64,000 bases of DNA, taken from positions 186,001 through 250,000 of the forward strand of contig NW_005178701.1 of the NCBI RefSeq assembly GCF_000350225.1. The letters run 5' to 3'. A program made the translations under genes and the position numbers. The DNA is from Chondrus crispus. Lineage: Eukaryota; Rhodophyta; Florideophyceae; Gigartinales; Gigartinaceae. Every line of letters begins with the position of its first letter. The stretch's first letter is position 1. Below, one piece after another: positions 19,700 through 31,316 of the stretch. A model generated the notes under the pieces. It was not told the DNA's origin. It ran no database searches and saw nothing but the letters and a program-made list of their open reading frames with translations.

Positions 19700-21622
19700 T
19701 GTAGCATAAACATCCTGACGCAGAAGGGTGTTTGCTCACAGCTCGACGGAGACTCCGGATCGACGGAAGACGGGGAAAGGAAGCACCACCGGCGATCGGA
19801 ACCGGGCCAACCCGGGTAGCGTGGTAGAGCGGGATCGGAGGTGGTCGCGCGTGCGTATGGGCAGATCGACGCCTCGACGCCCCGGCGCGGTACTGGGTAA
19901 CGATCCAGTACCGACGGGCGGAGGCGGATCCGGCTCGCCGCACGCGACCACTACCCGCGAGGCTCCGTACTACGCCGACACGAACGTCGCTCGCATAGTC
20001 TAGAATTAGCCGGCGGAACCTAGGTGGTGGGTTCTGGACAAGCCCGTGCTTGTCCTTTCCCCTCCGCCGTCGGTCCGCTCTATATTATTATACAAACCTC
20101 TATAATAACACTACAGTATTGAAAATGTGCGACCACATGCTGTTATCCGCAAAGTGCAAAATCGAGCGACACGTGTACATGACTCGACGGTTCGGACCCT
20201 CACCCCATATCACCACATGACATGTGTAAAGTCTCAGATTTTGGGGTTCTGGGGACGAAAGTGGACTTTTGGAGGGTTATGCAAATTTGCATAAATGGCG
20301 AAAATTTGCATTTGGCCCGAACCGTTATAGGGCTACACAGGCAATACTGCAAATCTATTGGGTGTCGGTTCGACTGCTGCAATTCTATTGGTCTGTTATT
20401 GTCCACTTATATGCAGTCATGCTGGTGATATATCTTGAATGATCGGTATACGTTTTAATTACATCATTTCGGGGGTTTCAAGTTGTTCACCATGGCTGTA
20501 ATGGGTAATTACGGGGGGCCTTGACGCTGGACAGTTGTGTGCGGTGTACACATGTACAAATCGCCAGGTTGCTGCGTGTACGTACACTTGTACACGTGGC
20601 CTACATACGGTCCGGCGCGTGTCCGAGTACAGTACATGTGAATTAAAAGTACAACAAGTATTTCTCACAAGAGACATGTACTTACATGAGTATTCAGTGT
20701 ACGCGTCACGCTGTATGCGACTCTTGCATCAGCATGAGCCGTTGTGCTATACTCTCGTCAGCATGCGACGTTGTACTGTGCTCTCGTTATAGTGCGCCGT
20801 TGGATGCAAGTTGATGACAGTACTCGTGTGATTCACATCGGATATCACGTGAGATGTGTAGAAAGTCTGGATGCACATTGTTGCTGCCCATTATAGTTGT
20901 CTGGCAGTGTGTACCGAAAATAGTAAGGTATGAAACAAGGGCATGTATGGGGACTGAGATATGACAGGACTTTGCGTTGTTGGAAATAGAGAGATGCCAA
21001 GTTGATCATTGTGCAAGAATATATTCTGATTCTGTCATGTCTGGATGCAGATTAGTAAGGTGTGAAACGATTGCATGCATAGGGCCATGGTTTACAGTCA
21101 CTCGAAATGTGTAGAAACTGTTGTGCACTGATAGTCAATAGTCAATTCGTAAGGTGGAAATAGAACAGTGTGGACGGGCCAGAAGAGGACCGCGCTTGGT
21201 CGCCCATATGGTGAGTACGGTTTACCAGGTGCCAAAGTAATGGGATAGTGTAACACTCGAAGTGCATAAGTATCGCCGAAAGACGGCTCCAAGTAAACCT
21301 CGGTACCAACTCTTTCACTCACACACATCAACCTGCCCTCCTTCTTTCCCTGGCCCCTCCGAACCTACCATTGTACAGTACCGAGATACTGCAGTGGTCT
21401 ACTGTAGTGCAGGTCGGCCTGCACTGTACGGTGTCAGCATCTGTGCTTACAGTACACGTGGTACTCGTGTATGCGCGCTTCGTACGCACCTGTTACACAT
21501 GTGCGCGTGTGCCGTGAGGCACACGTGGACACGCTCGGCGGTACTGTAGAGTGTCGGGCTCTACAGTAACTAAATCAATCGTGATCTGATCTAAAGTAAG
21601 TCCCCTAGGGGGTTATGCTACA
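19700..21622 (-). mobile_element. Lineage Z 3' LTR, interrupted by a solo copia LTR
   Basis: Read on the minus strand it begins TGTAGCATAACCCCC and ends GTTTATGCTACA. It is homologous to the LTRs at 23570-24175 (+) and 36569-37266 (-). Without the 1.26 kb copia insertion it is about 660 bp. On the minus strand it is preceded by a G-rich purine tract (GTGGGGGGGGCCG, 21623-21635), as expected for a polypurine tract, so it is the 3' LTR of a minus-strand element lying to the right. It carries perfect hairpins such as GGACAAGC/GCTTGTCC. It was inserted into the RT of the Ty3 relic to its left. Confidence 0.8.
20118..21374 (+). mobile_element. Solo copia LTR with 5-bp target duplication
   Basis: 1,257 bp, homologous end to end to the copia 3' LTR at 16768-18024. 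It is flanked by ACAGT (20113-20117) and ACAGT (21375-21379); the uninterrupted Z LTR at 36569-37266 has a single ACAGT at this point, which confirms the insertion site. No internal copia sequence is present, so it arose by recombination between two LTRs after insertion. Confidence 0.85.
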
Positions 21623-23569
21623 CGGCCCCCCCCACAAGTGTGAACGTCGGCGTTCACATGTGCTTGTAGGGCGACTCGTGTTTCCTTCTCCGACTCGATC
21701 CCCGCCTTCCGATCACCCCTCGCCTTCGTCCTTCTGTCGCTTCTTCGCGCGTCGGGCGCTCAGTTCTTGTTCACCCTTACGTTGGCTGTCCTCCCTCTTC
21801 ATGAGTCTCGTTACTCCACCTCTCCATCCATCTTCCGGCATTTTGCTTCCTTGTCTGCGGCTGCCCTGTCTCTTTTCTTTCCGTCCTGCCTGCGCGTCCT
21901 TTTCCTTGACTGTGCCCAATCCCCGCTAGAGTACCCGCTAGAGTATTGGGGTGCCCTCATCTCCATCCGCCCTTTCTTTCTTAGGGGTGGTCGTGTCCGT
22001 GCGGCCGCGGGCTCCCACTTCGTTTCCTGTATTTCCCCTCGTGGGTACTGCGTAGCGGTCAGTCTGATACGTTCGCTTCCTGGTCATGACCGACACTGTC
22101 TCGGTATGACGTCCCCGCGATCCCCTTTTACCGCTGCCGTCTTGCCGTGTGGTACACTGCTGTTGGGTTTGGCCGCTGCCACATGCGGCTTGTCATTTTC
22201 GTACCTCTCCTCGAAATGTACAGCGTGTCTGTCACGTAGGACGTGCGCCCGCGGTAGTCGCTCGCGTTCGTTCTTGTCCCCCATGTCCATCGCTGTCGGT
22301 GTCGAGGGCACAGAGCACGGCGGATGCCCTTACACTCTGCGTTCCTCGCCGTCCGTAGCGAGGACGCGGCACGAGGAAGTCTGCATCCCTCGCTGTCCGT
22401 AGCAAAGGCGTAGTGCGCAACAGATGCTCTTTTCTTGATGTCCATCGCCTTCGGTGGCGAGGCGCGGCGCCCGACGGATGCAACTCTCCTTGAAACCCTC
22501 GCCGTCGTCGCCGAGGGCATAGCGGGCGACAGTCGTCTTCCTTGAGGCCCCTCGCCTTCAGGGGCGAGGGTGCGGCTCGCGGAGGGTGCCCTTCTCCCTG
22601 GCGCCCCTCGCCGTCGGCGGCGAGGGCACAACGCGCAGTAGTGGCCCTTCTTCGCCGTCCCCCGCATCCGGAGCGAGGGCGCAGCGCGCGAAGGATGCTA
22701 TTCTCGTCGGAGGTCCCCGTCGTCCGTGACGAGGGTAGGAGCTAGGGACGTTCGTGTTCCCGTCAGCTTCCCTCGCTGTCGGCGGCGAGCGCGCCACCCC
22801 TAGCTCGTCCATTTGCGTGAAGATAGCCAGCAGCGAGGCCCGCGGCTTGTACGGCGGGGCGGTGTCAGCGCGTACGGTGGAGCGCGCGGGTTCGTAGCCG
22901 TCGAACAGGCCGGCGGAGCGCGAGGTGGGCGTGGCAGAGCAGCGTCGGAGCGTGCAGAAGGAGGGAGGGCAGACGCGGGGCCGACAGTGAAGGGAGGCAG
23001 AGGACACGAGGGAGTTCAACGCGTCGTGTATGCGCGTGCGCGTTTTCGTCCAGTAACTACTGTAGAGCGCAAGCTATATAGCGCGACATGCGCGCGCGCG
23101 TCCTGTCCAGCACTGCATGTGCGCAAAAGCGCCTTGACCTTGATTAAATCAACAAAAAAATTCCAAAAAATAAATTTCCCGCGAAAATGTATTTTCCCAA
23201 AAAATCACAGCGCCGTCCGTGACGTGTGGTTATTGCCAAGTGTCGGGCGCGACGCATGTATCGCTGCCCTGTCACCGATTGCGTGTGGCTCGGGTGGCGT
23301 GTCCCGCACGTGCCACCCGCACGTGACGGTGTAATTTCTCACCTGTCCTTAATTTCATCTGCTTTTCAACCCTCCGTCGTCGGTGGGTGCGGTTTGCCAG
23401 AACGGTCTGTACTGGACGTACAAGCCAGCGCACCGCAGGGTGACGTTTTGGGGGAGGGTCGGCCTGCGAAGGCGCTCAGCATGACACCTTCTTCCCCTGT
23501 CCCTTACCTTTTCCTCCCGTCATCGGACAGGATCCCGCTGGTCTCGATTCCATGTAAGTGTCGACGAAC
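21623..23569 (-). mobile_element. Internal 3' region of a minus-strand lineage Z element
   Basis: It sits between the minus-strand 3' LTR (left) and the plus-strand 5' LTR of another Z copy (right). The first 100-200 bp match 37267 onward, next to the other minus-strand Z LTR. I find no pol or gag here and none of the motifs of the antisense genes seen in the X and Y elements. Long frames at 21767-22402 and 22813-23334 are low-complexity and not convincing. It contains a degenerate hairpin repeat array (22282-22800). Confidence 0.55.
22282..22800. repeat. Degenerate tandem array of CTCGCC/GGCGAG hairpins
   Basis: About eight to ten imperfect units of roughly 50-65 bp each contain a dyad of the form CCTCGCCGTC..GGCGAGGGC, followed by a less conserved GCG-rich and GATGC spacer. 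The stem is kept better than the spacer. It lies upstream (in element orientation) of the polypurine tract of a Z element. Confidence 0.6.
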
Positions 23570-24175
23570 TGTAGCATATCCCCCTCCTTAAATTAGATTT
23601 AGATTAAATTTATAACTGTAGAGCCCGAGCTCTACAGTACCTCAGTGCGCGCACACGTGTACCTCACGTGTACGGGGGCGCGCGCACACACGTGTACGAC
23701 ACGTGTGCTGCCAACCCCGACAGCTGACAGCACTACAGTGCAGGCCGACCTGCACTACTGTAATGTTATGATAGGTGACTGTACATTAAATATGAGCGGA
23801 CCACCGGCGGTGGAGGACGACAAGCACGGACTTGTCAAGGATCCTCCACCTTGGTCCGCCCGCTTACTCTTAGGTACTTCCGTCTGTTTTACCTAGGAGT
23901 AGCACCGCACGCGGGTTGAGGACGCGCGCAGCACGCCCACGAGCCGGCTCCGCCTCCGCCCGTCGGTACTGGATCGTCGCCGAGTACCGCTCCCGGGCGT
24001 CGAGGCGTAGAACCGCTCGCGCGTGCGCGTGTCCTCCCCGATCCCGCTCTACCACCGCTACCTCGAGCCCGTGCTCGGTACCGTGGGTGGGCCGTGCTTC
24101 TCTCTTCCCGCCGATCGGGGTCTTTCCGAACTGTCAGTACTCACCCCCCTCGTCGTTGGGGGTGATTATACTACA
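23570..24175 (+). mobile_element. Lineage Z 5' LTR (606 bp)
   Basis: It starts TGTAGCATATCCCCC and ends GTGATTATACTACA, and is followed two bases later by the primer-binding site and then gag. Oriented as plus, it is the reverse complement of the Z LTRs at 19700 and 36569. It holds perfect hairpins, for example ACTGTAGAGC/GCTCTACAGT near 23616-23639 and GACAAG/CTTGTC near 23820. Confidence 0.85.
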
Positions 24176-24176
24176 G

Positions 24177-24194
24177 TGGTCTCCCGACCTAGAA
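24177..24194 (+). promoter_or_regulatory. Primer-binding site, lineage Z
   Basis: TGGTCTCCCGACCTAGAA directly follows the 5' LTR. The leading TGG pairs with a tRNA CCA end. The same sequence follows the X LTRs at 34792 and, on the minus strand, near 59894. The tRNA cannot be named from this window. Confidence 0.7.
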
Positions 24195-24252
24195 GACTCT
24201 CAAGACCGAACCGAGAAGACTATCGTTTACCTCCGCGTCCGTACGCGTCGAG

Positions 24253-26814
24253 ATGAGTAGTGAATATCTCACCTCGATTCGCTCCGAACCCGCCGACGTG
24301 CGAGAGGCCGCGCTCCGCGTCCGAGTCGGCGACGGCGACGCTGGTCCTCGAGACTGCAAACCGTCGCCCGACTTTTCCGAAGGACGCGCTCGCGCGATGT
24401 ACGATCGCATCGCGGAGTATATCGAAGATGTCCGAACATCCCTCCGTATCGACGTCTCCGACAGCGTCTACGCCCGCTGTATGGATGAGTTCCGCTCCCC
24501 CCACGAAGGAAGGTTTGAGCGCGTAACTCAGTCCTTGGAGAACCAGCGCGCCCTCGTCGACCAGCTACAGTCCCGTTTGGTACTGGTCGAAGAGGCGCGC
24601 ATCGATTCCACCGTTGTGGACGATGCGGGTCGACCCGTGAGTGCAGACTCCGGGGTCCGACGCGACCCGCAACCCTTCCCATCAGCCGAACAGATGGGAG
24701 CGTTCGCGCACATGGCGGCGGAGCTCAACTCAACGCGCCGCCGTGCCCGTGAGATGGGACAGACCTCGGCCGAGAGGCCGCCCGGAGCCCCCTCGAGTGG
24801 GCCCGGTGCCACTGTTCCTCCGGGCGCATCCGGAGCGCAGGAGTGGCCTCCGACTGGAGCCGTCACCAGTCGGAGGGCGGAGGACATCAAGCCGACGGCG
24901 GACGCGAACTTCGCGTCCGAGACTCAAGCCCTGCCGTATGCATCCGGAAGCATGCGGCGGTCCCGACGGGTACCGAACGAACCCGACCGTGGCCGTGGAG
25001 GAGTCGCCCGCGGATCAGGGGAACCGATTCTCCCCTTCGATCCTCGCTGGGGCGGCTACCAGCCAGCGGATCTTACCGCGCATCCCGGCCCCGTCGACGT
25101 CCGAACGTTGCCCGTCACGCCGCTCGGAACGTTGGGCCCCGCCGAACCCGGGCTCGAGCCTGTCCCCACCATGATACAGGAGTTCAGCGCCGTTGCGAAC
25201 TACCGCATGTATCGGTTGGACAACACCTCGAGGCTCGTTACCTCGGGTGACGCGGGACGGATCGAAAAGTATGTCCAACGCTGCCGTCGGCTCTGTCCCA
25301 CGATGAAGAGCTTCGACGGCAGTGACACGATTGAGTTGCTCCCGTTCCTGAAGGATATCCGGATAACCTTCAATGCCCAGCACCTGATCGAAGGTGTGGC
25401 AATCCATGTCCTCGCTCACTTCCTCGACCGGGACGCGGAGAGGTTGTATACGAGTTACACCATGCGCGGCCTCCGCGCCGGCCAGCTCCACGACGACACG
25501 AGCTGGCCGGGTCTCGTCAACCAATTTATCAAACGCTACCTAACCGACGACGTGTTAGGGGAAGCGTTTGATGCTGTCGCGTCGGCGCGACAGCTTCCTC
25601 ACGAAACCGAGAACACGTTCGCAGACCGGCTGGAATCCGCGGCGTTTCGATGCACGGCCGTGTTCTCAGAACAAGCCCTCGCGCACTACTTCGTGCGCGG
25701 GTTTTCCACTGCGACCCGGGCCGCAGTGGCAGAGACGGTACAACGGTTGCCCGGACAACAGAGGACCGAACTCTCAACGATTCGCCGTATCGCAACGGCC
25801 GAGGGTACAACCTACCGCGCTCGTCGCGGGTTGCCGCTGCCGGACCCGAAGCCAGCAGCGAAGGGATTCCGAACTCCAAGGTCGCACGGAACGAGTTCGC
25901 CGGCGACCGCCCTCGACATTGGAGAAGATGAGTGGCAGGCCGACCCTGTCCTCACTACACAAGGCTTCGACCGGGCAGGAGGCCGACCCCCTACGCCAGC
26001 TTCCACCGGTTCGACCGGAAGCTTCGCAACGGCGTTCGCGCACACGCGGAGGGCCACGGGTGGTCCGAACCACAACATGGCCGAGCTGTATATCTCCCGT
26101 CGAGAAGGAGACCGCGGGCTGCCTAACGTGCCTCGACTCACTGATGAGGAGGCACGCCACGCGGCGAGTTTCGCGTCGACCGATGGCAGCGCGTACATTT
26201 GTTGGCTGTGCCGGACGTACGGCCACGCCATGTACGCGTGCCCGTTCCTGTCGCCTGAACAACGTCAGTTCACGGCGTACAGGAACTACCGCTATCAGAT
26301 GGAGACGCGCCCCGGAATGCGCAATCTCATCCAGCGGTCTACGCGGGCAGACCGAGGCCCGCGTCGAGGTGACCCGAGCCCATCGGGTGGGGGCGTCCGT
26401 TTTGCCCCTCGTGAAGACGGGTACCGATACCCGGGGACCGATCAAAGGGATCGACGTGACCCTCGTCGGATGGATACGCGATATCTCCGTCGAGATGTGC
26501 GAGGCGACCGGGGCCGACCCTCCTTGCCACAAGGGGTACAGAATGCCATCATGTACCTCCAAGATTGGGCTGGGGAAACGTACCCCTAGCCCACGGAAGA
26601 AGGCAGAGGAAAGCCCGTTCCGTCCGCCCCTCGAATATTGCAACGGCCGGACGTTGCAATCCAAGGCCACGAAGTATCCGATTACCCCGTAGAAGATGCC
26701 CAGCCGGGGTGCGGAAACTGTCCCCATCCGCGCGACCAGGGGGCCGTCGACGCCGTAGCAACCGATAGCCAAGCGAATAGTACTGACAGCTCGGGTAGTT
26801 CGAAACCCCCGTAA
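24253..26814 (+). CDS. gag: Ty3/gypsy Gag, lineage Z, one in-frame stop
   Basis: Gag forms the virus-like particle that packages the element RNA. The frame from ATG 24253 runs 778 codons to TAG 26587-26589; the same frame continues with protein-like sequence (PTEEGRGKPVPSAPRIL and onward) to TAA 26812, so the TAG is probably a nonsense mutation and full Gag is about 853 residues. The middle (MKSFDGSDTIELLPFLKDIR, VLAHFLDRDAERLY, PHETENTFADRLESAAFRC) is the retrotransposon Gag core. A C-x2-C-x4-H-x4-C zinc knuckle (CWLCRTYGHAMYAC) lies at 26200-26241. Pol follows in the -1 frame, open across the TAA; the last sense codons are CCC-CCG, a possible but non-standard slip site. Confidence 0.85.
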
Positions 26815-26816
26815 AG

Positions 26817-29800
26817 ACGGTTACGTTCGCGCGGTCGCGTGAACCGTCTTGTCACACCAACCTAGACCCGCCCCTATTTATCCCCGGCGGAGGAGGGGAA
26901 TGTTTACCGATAATATTTCCCTCGACCCCGCACAAGCGCACCGAGACACCCGTAAGCTCGGTGCGAAAGGACGAAGACGCCGAGGCAACCGTGAGCCAGG
27001 CGTACCCGCCGTTAGGCACTGTGGCAACCGTGAGCCACGTGCCTAACAAGAAGCGCATCGAACGCGCCGGCGGCCCGACCCAGGGGGACCAGGGGCCGCC
27101 AGAACAATTCAAGCCGCGTACGAACGCGACTTGCCGAGCAGACGTGGCCGACCGAAGGGCGCCCCGCGACCAAGGCCGAAGGACGCGGAAGAGAAGTCGG
27201 AACCGGCGCCGGCGGCCCAGGCGGAACGATCTCGCCGAGCCGGGCACGCCGAAGGTGGTCGACGGCGTCATTTTCCATATGACGTCGAAGATTTACAACG
27301 TCCTCGGCTCGATAGCCACGGAGGGAAATGCCTTCAAGCCCCGCACGATCGCCGTTGATACGTGTTCGGGGTACAATCTGGTGAGGAAGGCGAGCTTCCT
27401 CTCGATTGGTCGCGGTACGTCATCCGCGACGCGCCACTGCCACGATTGGCAGGCGCGAATATCAACCCGCTTAATCTCTCGGCCGTCGTACGCCTGGCCG
27501 TGCAGTTGAGGAACACGACGTTCCGAATTCCGTTCGTCGTAGCAGACCAGCTCGCCGTGTCGGTCCTCCTTGGTACGGCCTTCATCGATACACGCGTACG
27601 AAGTATCGACATGGAAGCTCAACAGTTGGAGCTCCGCCAAGGTGACTCCGTTGCCATCGTCCACGGGAAGGGGGAGCCAACTCCCCCAACCAGGCGGCGC
27701 GGACGTCAAACAAGCCGGGCTGACGCACGCGACGAAGCTCCGCAGGCGATCCGAATCACTCGCTGGGTTACCATCCCCGCGAGGTTGCAGGCCCGTGTGC
27801 GCGTCACCACCGCGGGGAGGGGCTTCGTGTTTATGGAGCCCAAGCCGTCACTCCAACACCGACATGGAGTGAGGTTGACAAACGGCGTCGTCGAGGTCCT
27901 GCCGAACCAGACCTTAGACGTCATCGTCGCGAACTTTTCGCGACAGGAGAGGCAGCTTCCGAAGCACACCGTCGTGGGATACGCGAAGCGCAACCCCCTC
28001 GCGATCTTGACGCCCAAACGTCGCGTCGCCGAGGGGATCGCGCACGCACTACACCTCACCGACTTGACCGATCAAGTCGGAACGGTAGGAGCTGGTCGTC
28101 CAGGCTCCGCCCAGGGGGTAAACGATGAGGAGAGAGGAGCCGGTACGGACGTGCGCCCGGCGAAGTGCCTGCCGCCGGAAGGGGGCACCGCACCCGCCTC
28201 TAAAAAGGATCCCGAAAATCCGCCGGAGGATTGGGAAAAAGAAATCGACTTGTCATACATCGACAATGACAAGTTGCGGGGCCACGTGCTCGACATGCTC
28301 CGTAAGCACTCGAGTCTGTGGAGCGGTGCGCTCGGAACGATCCGAGCGACCGAACACCGCATTCCCCTCGAACCGGGTACGAAGCCGATACGTTCAATGC
28401 CCTACCGAAAGGGGCCGGCTATGCGTGAGATGGTCGCCAAGGAAGTCAACAAAATGTTGAACGCAGGGGTACTCGAACCCGCGAGCACCGAGTGGGCGTC
28501 CCCCGTGGTGCTCATACCGAAGAAAGACGGCTCTCTTCGGTTCTGCGTGGAATACCGGCGTCTCAACGCAAAGACGGCAGCAGATTCGTATCCGCTGCCC
28601 CGGATGGACGACTGCATCGATTCGCTCGGAGATGCAGCCGTCTTCACGACGTTGGACTGCAATTCCGGTTATTGGCAGATCCCCGTCGCTCCGGAAGACC
28701 GGGACAAGACCACGTTCACTACGCATATGGGAACGTTTCGCCATTTGCGTATGCCGTTCGGGCTAAAAAAGGCACCGGCCACCTTCCAACGTGCCCTCCA
28801 CATCATCCTATCTGGCTTCCGATGGCAAATATGCCTCGTCTACCTGGATGATGTCATCGTGTTCTGCCGTACGCACGGAGAACACGCGAAGCATCTCGAA
28901 ACTGTCTTGAGCTTGTTGAGGAGCGCCGGAATCTCCCTCAAGCTCAAGAAGTGTAGCTTCTTCCAACCAAAGGTGCACTATCTGGGGCACGTCATTTCTC
29001 CAGGTAAGCTGAGCGTCGCCGAAGCGGCAGCGGACGCTTTCAAAACGTTCACGTTCCCGAGGACCCTGACGCAGGTGCGGTCGTTCCTCGGGGCGTGCAA
29101 TGCCTACCGCCGCTTCGTGAAGGGGTTGGCGAAAATTGCGCGTCCATTAACGGAAATGACGCGCAAAGACGCGGACCCCGACTTCGAAAACCCGACGGAG
29201 CCGCAACTTCAAGCATTCGAAGCGTTGAAGGAGCGGATGATTTCCCCGCCGATCCTAGCATTGCCGCGGTACGGTCGGCCGTACATGATCGACACGGATG
29301 CTAGTGCCGATCAACTGGGCTGTACGTTGCTCCAGGAACACGAAGAGGCGAACGATTGGCAGCCCGTCGAGTATTGGTCGTACTCACTGTCCGATAGTGA
29401 GCGCAACTACAGCGCTACGGAGCGCGAGTGCTTTGCCGTGGTGTGGGCCGTCCGCACACTACGGCCGTACGTCGAAGGTACCAAGTTCACCGTCCGGACG
29501 GACCATGATGCCCTCAGATGGTTCATGTCCCTCACGGAGAGCTCCAGAAGGCTTACCCGGTGGCGACTGCGTTTGGCGGAATACGACTTCACCATCCAGT
29601 ACCGCCCCGGGCGCGTGCACCAGGTGCCCGATGCCGTGTCACGCCTCGTGTCGCCAAGGGTCACTGACGACCCTCGCCCAGTCGTCGAGGTGGATGACGA
29701 CATTCCCACCTTCGATGCCGGTACGACCGTCCGTGACGTGTCGGACGAGCTCGCGGACCACGTCTGTACCGCGAGCTGCGATCACAAGGCCGTCCATGTC

Positions 29801-30689
29801 TTCGTGACAACAAGGAACCAAGCCGGATCGCGATGAGGTTCGCGCGTCCGTACGCGCGACGAGCCGAGGGGCGCCGACGAGGCCCCCGCTCTTGAAGGAC
29901 CCACATCGTTCTGGGAGGAGAACGACGAGTTCGACGCTGTCGACATCAGGCGCGCCGAACAACCCGAAGTTTGCGCGCCCGTCTCCACGGTCGCCCCTCC
30001 GCAGGACGACCTTCCGGCACCTCTGACGTTAGAGGAGATAGCCGAAGAGCAACGCGTGGATGACTTCTGCCAGACCGTACTGGCACGACAGTCAGAGTCC
30101 CGGGACTCCGCGTTCTTCGAAGACCGCCACGGGGTTCTCAAACGGAAACACCCCTTCGACCCTGACATCGTGCAGGTCGTGGTGCCTCGGACGCTACGGG
30201 CTCGGCTGCTTCAGCTCTGCCACACACCAACAATCGCGGGGCACCCGGGCCAGAACCGTATGTACTTCGCGCTCCGTCGCGAATACTGCTGGCCCCCATC
30301 TCGCAGCAGATGTCGCAGCTACGGTGCGAGGGTGCCGAACCTGCGCGATGAACCGTGTTAAGTTGCGGAAACACCTCAACCGTTTGAAGTTGTTTCCGGC
30401 AACACGGCCGCTTGAGAGCCTCGCCATCGACATCTTGGGACCGCTACTGAAGACGAAGGCAGGGAAACGGTTCCTTCTCGTAATTACGGACCGTTTCACC
30501 AAGCTGACTCAAGTTGTGGCACTGCGGACCGTAACCGCGTACACGGTCGCCGTCGCGTTCTGCGACGCGTGGGTATTTAAATACGGCGTCCCACGCTAGC
30601 TACTGTCGGATAACGGACCGCAGTTTAACGCGAAGTTCTTTCACAGCACGTACCGTGTCCTGAGGGTGACGAACTTGTACAATTCGGCG
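26817..30689 (+). pseudogene. pol: Ty3/gypsy Pol, lineage Z: protease, RT, RNase H, truncated integrase
   Basis: Protease region: GVIFHMTSKIYNVL, then the active site DTCSGYNLVR at 27357, where DTG is expected. One missing base near 27395 shifts the frame. RT then runs with EWASPVVLIPKKDGSLRFC, LDCNSGYWQIPV, MPFGLKKAPATFQ and YLDD at 28841-28852. RNase H follows with DTDASADQLGC, ATERECFAVVWAV and RTDHDALRWF. A TGA at 29834 interrupts the frame before integrase, which has the zinc motif (LCHTPTIAGHPGQ, CRTC; frameshift at the C run 30293-30297), first Asp in AIDILGPL and second Asp in LSDNGPQF, with a TAG just before it (30597-30599). The Glu and any chromodomain are missing because a Y LTR cuts the gene at 30690. 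Nearly complete but dead. Confidence 0.88.
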
Positions 30690-31316
30690 TGTAGTGCACT
30701 GACGGGGAAGGGTGGGATCCCCGTCTGGCAGGGCGCGGGCGTTCGGGGGGCGCGTGTAGGGGATTATCGGGAGACCACCCGTAAGGGACCGGTACGGGGC
30801 CGGGCGCGAAGCGGAGTAGGGAAAGTAAGGGAAAAAGTGGGGGAAGTAGAGCCCAGGAGGGGCGGAGCGGTAGGGACAGCTGTCGCGCGGAGAGCCGGGC
30901 GTAGCGGGGCGACGCGCGCGGTAGAGACATGAGGGAATCGGGACGCAGATGGCTCGCAGGGTACCGTCGTGGGACGGGGACCGACGCGAGGCTACGACTC
31001 CGTTCCAGAAACCCGAGCTGTAGACCCAAAGCTTCGTAAGGTTTTACTTAGGGTCGGACGTCGGCTATATACTAGCCGACGTCGGAGCTATAATTGATTA
31101 AACTAAAAATACTAATTGAACGACAGCGGCGGTGGCCGGAGGAACTCCTCTTGGGGAGGTATGACAACCATTACACGTGGGGAATGACACCTGGACACAG
31201 GGGCCTTGATGCCCGGTTACACGTGGCGTGAGGTACACGTGTGCCCCGGAGGGGGAGCCGCGCTGGCCTGGGGCAGGTGTCCCGAATGAGAAGATGAGGG
31301 GTGTCAGTGCACTACA
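30690..31316 (-). mobile_element. Lineage Y 3' LTR (627 bp)
   Basis: The ends TGTAGTGCACTGAC and GTCAGTGCACTACA are perfect 14-bp inverted repeats, so sequence ends alone do not give orientation. On the minus strand it is preceded by a G-rich purine tract (AAAGAGGGGGGGGCTA), as at 45757-45768 before the homologous LTR, which makes it the 3' LTR of a minus-strand element to its right. A 27-bp TATA-centred palindrome lies at 31057-31083. It interrupts the integrase of the Z element. Confidence 0.78.

Larger units (their letters stand above)
23570..30689 (+). mobile_element. Ty3/gypsy element, lineage Z, 5' LTR to integrase
   Basis: LTR, primer-binding site, gag and pol lie in order on the plus strand over 7.1 kb. 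The 3' part (end of integrase and 3' LTR) is cut off by the minus-strand Y element at 30690 and is not found elsewhere in the window. Confidence 0.85.

Noticed and set aside
25568..26692. 374-codon plus-strand frame overlapping Gag, and several minus-strand frames of 100-330 codons over Gag and Pol.
   Set aside because: They are shadows of GC-rich coding sequence: Arg/Pro/Ser-rich, no domains, and Gag or Pol is certain in the other frame.
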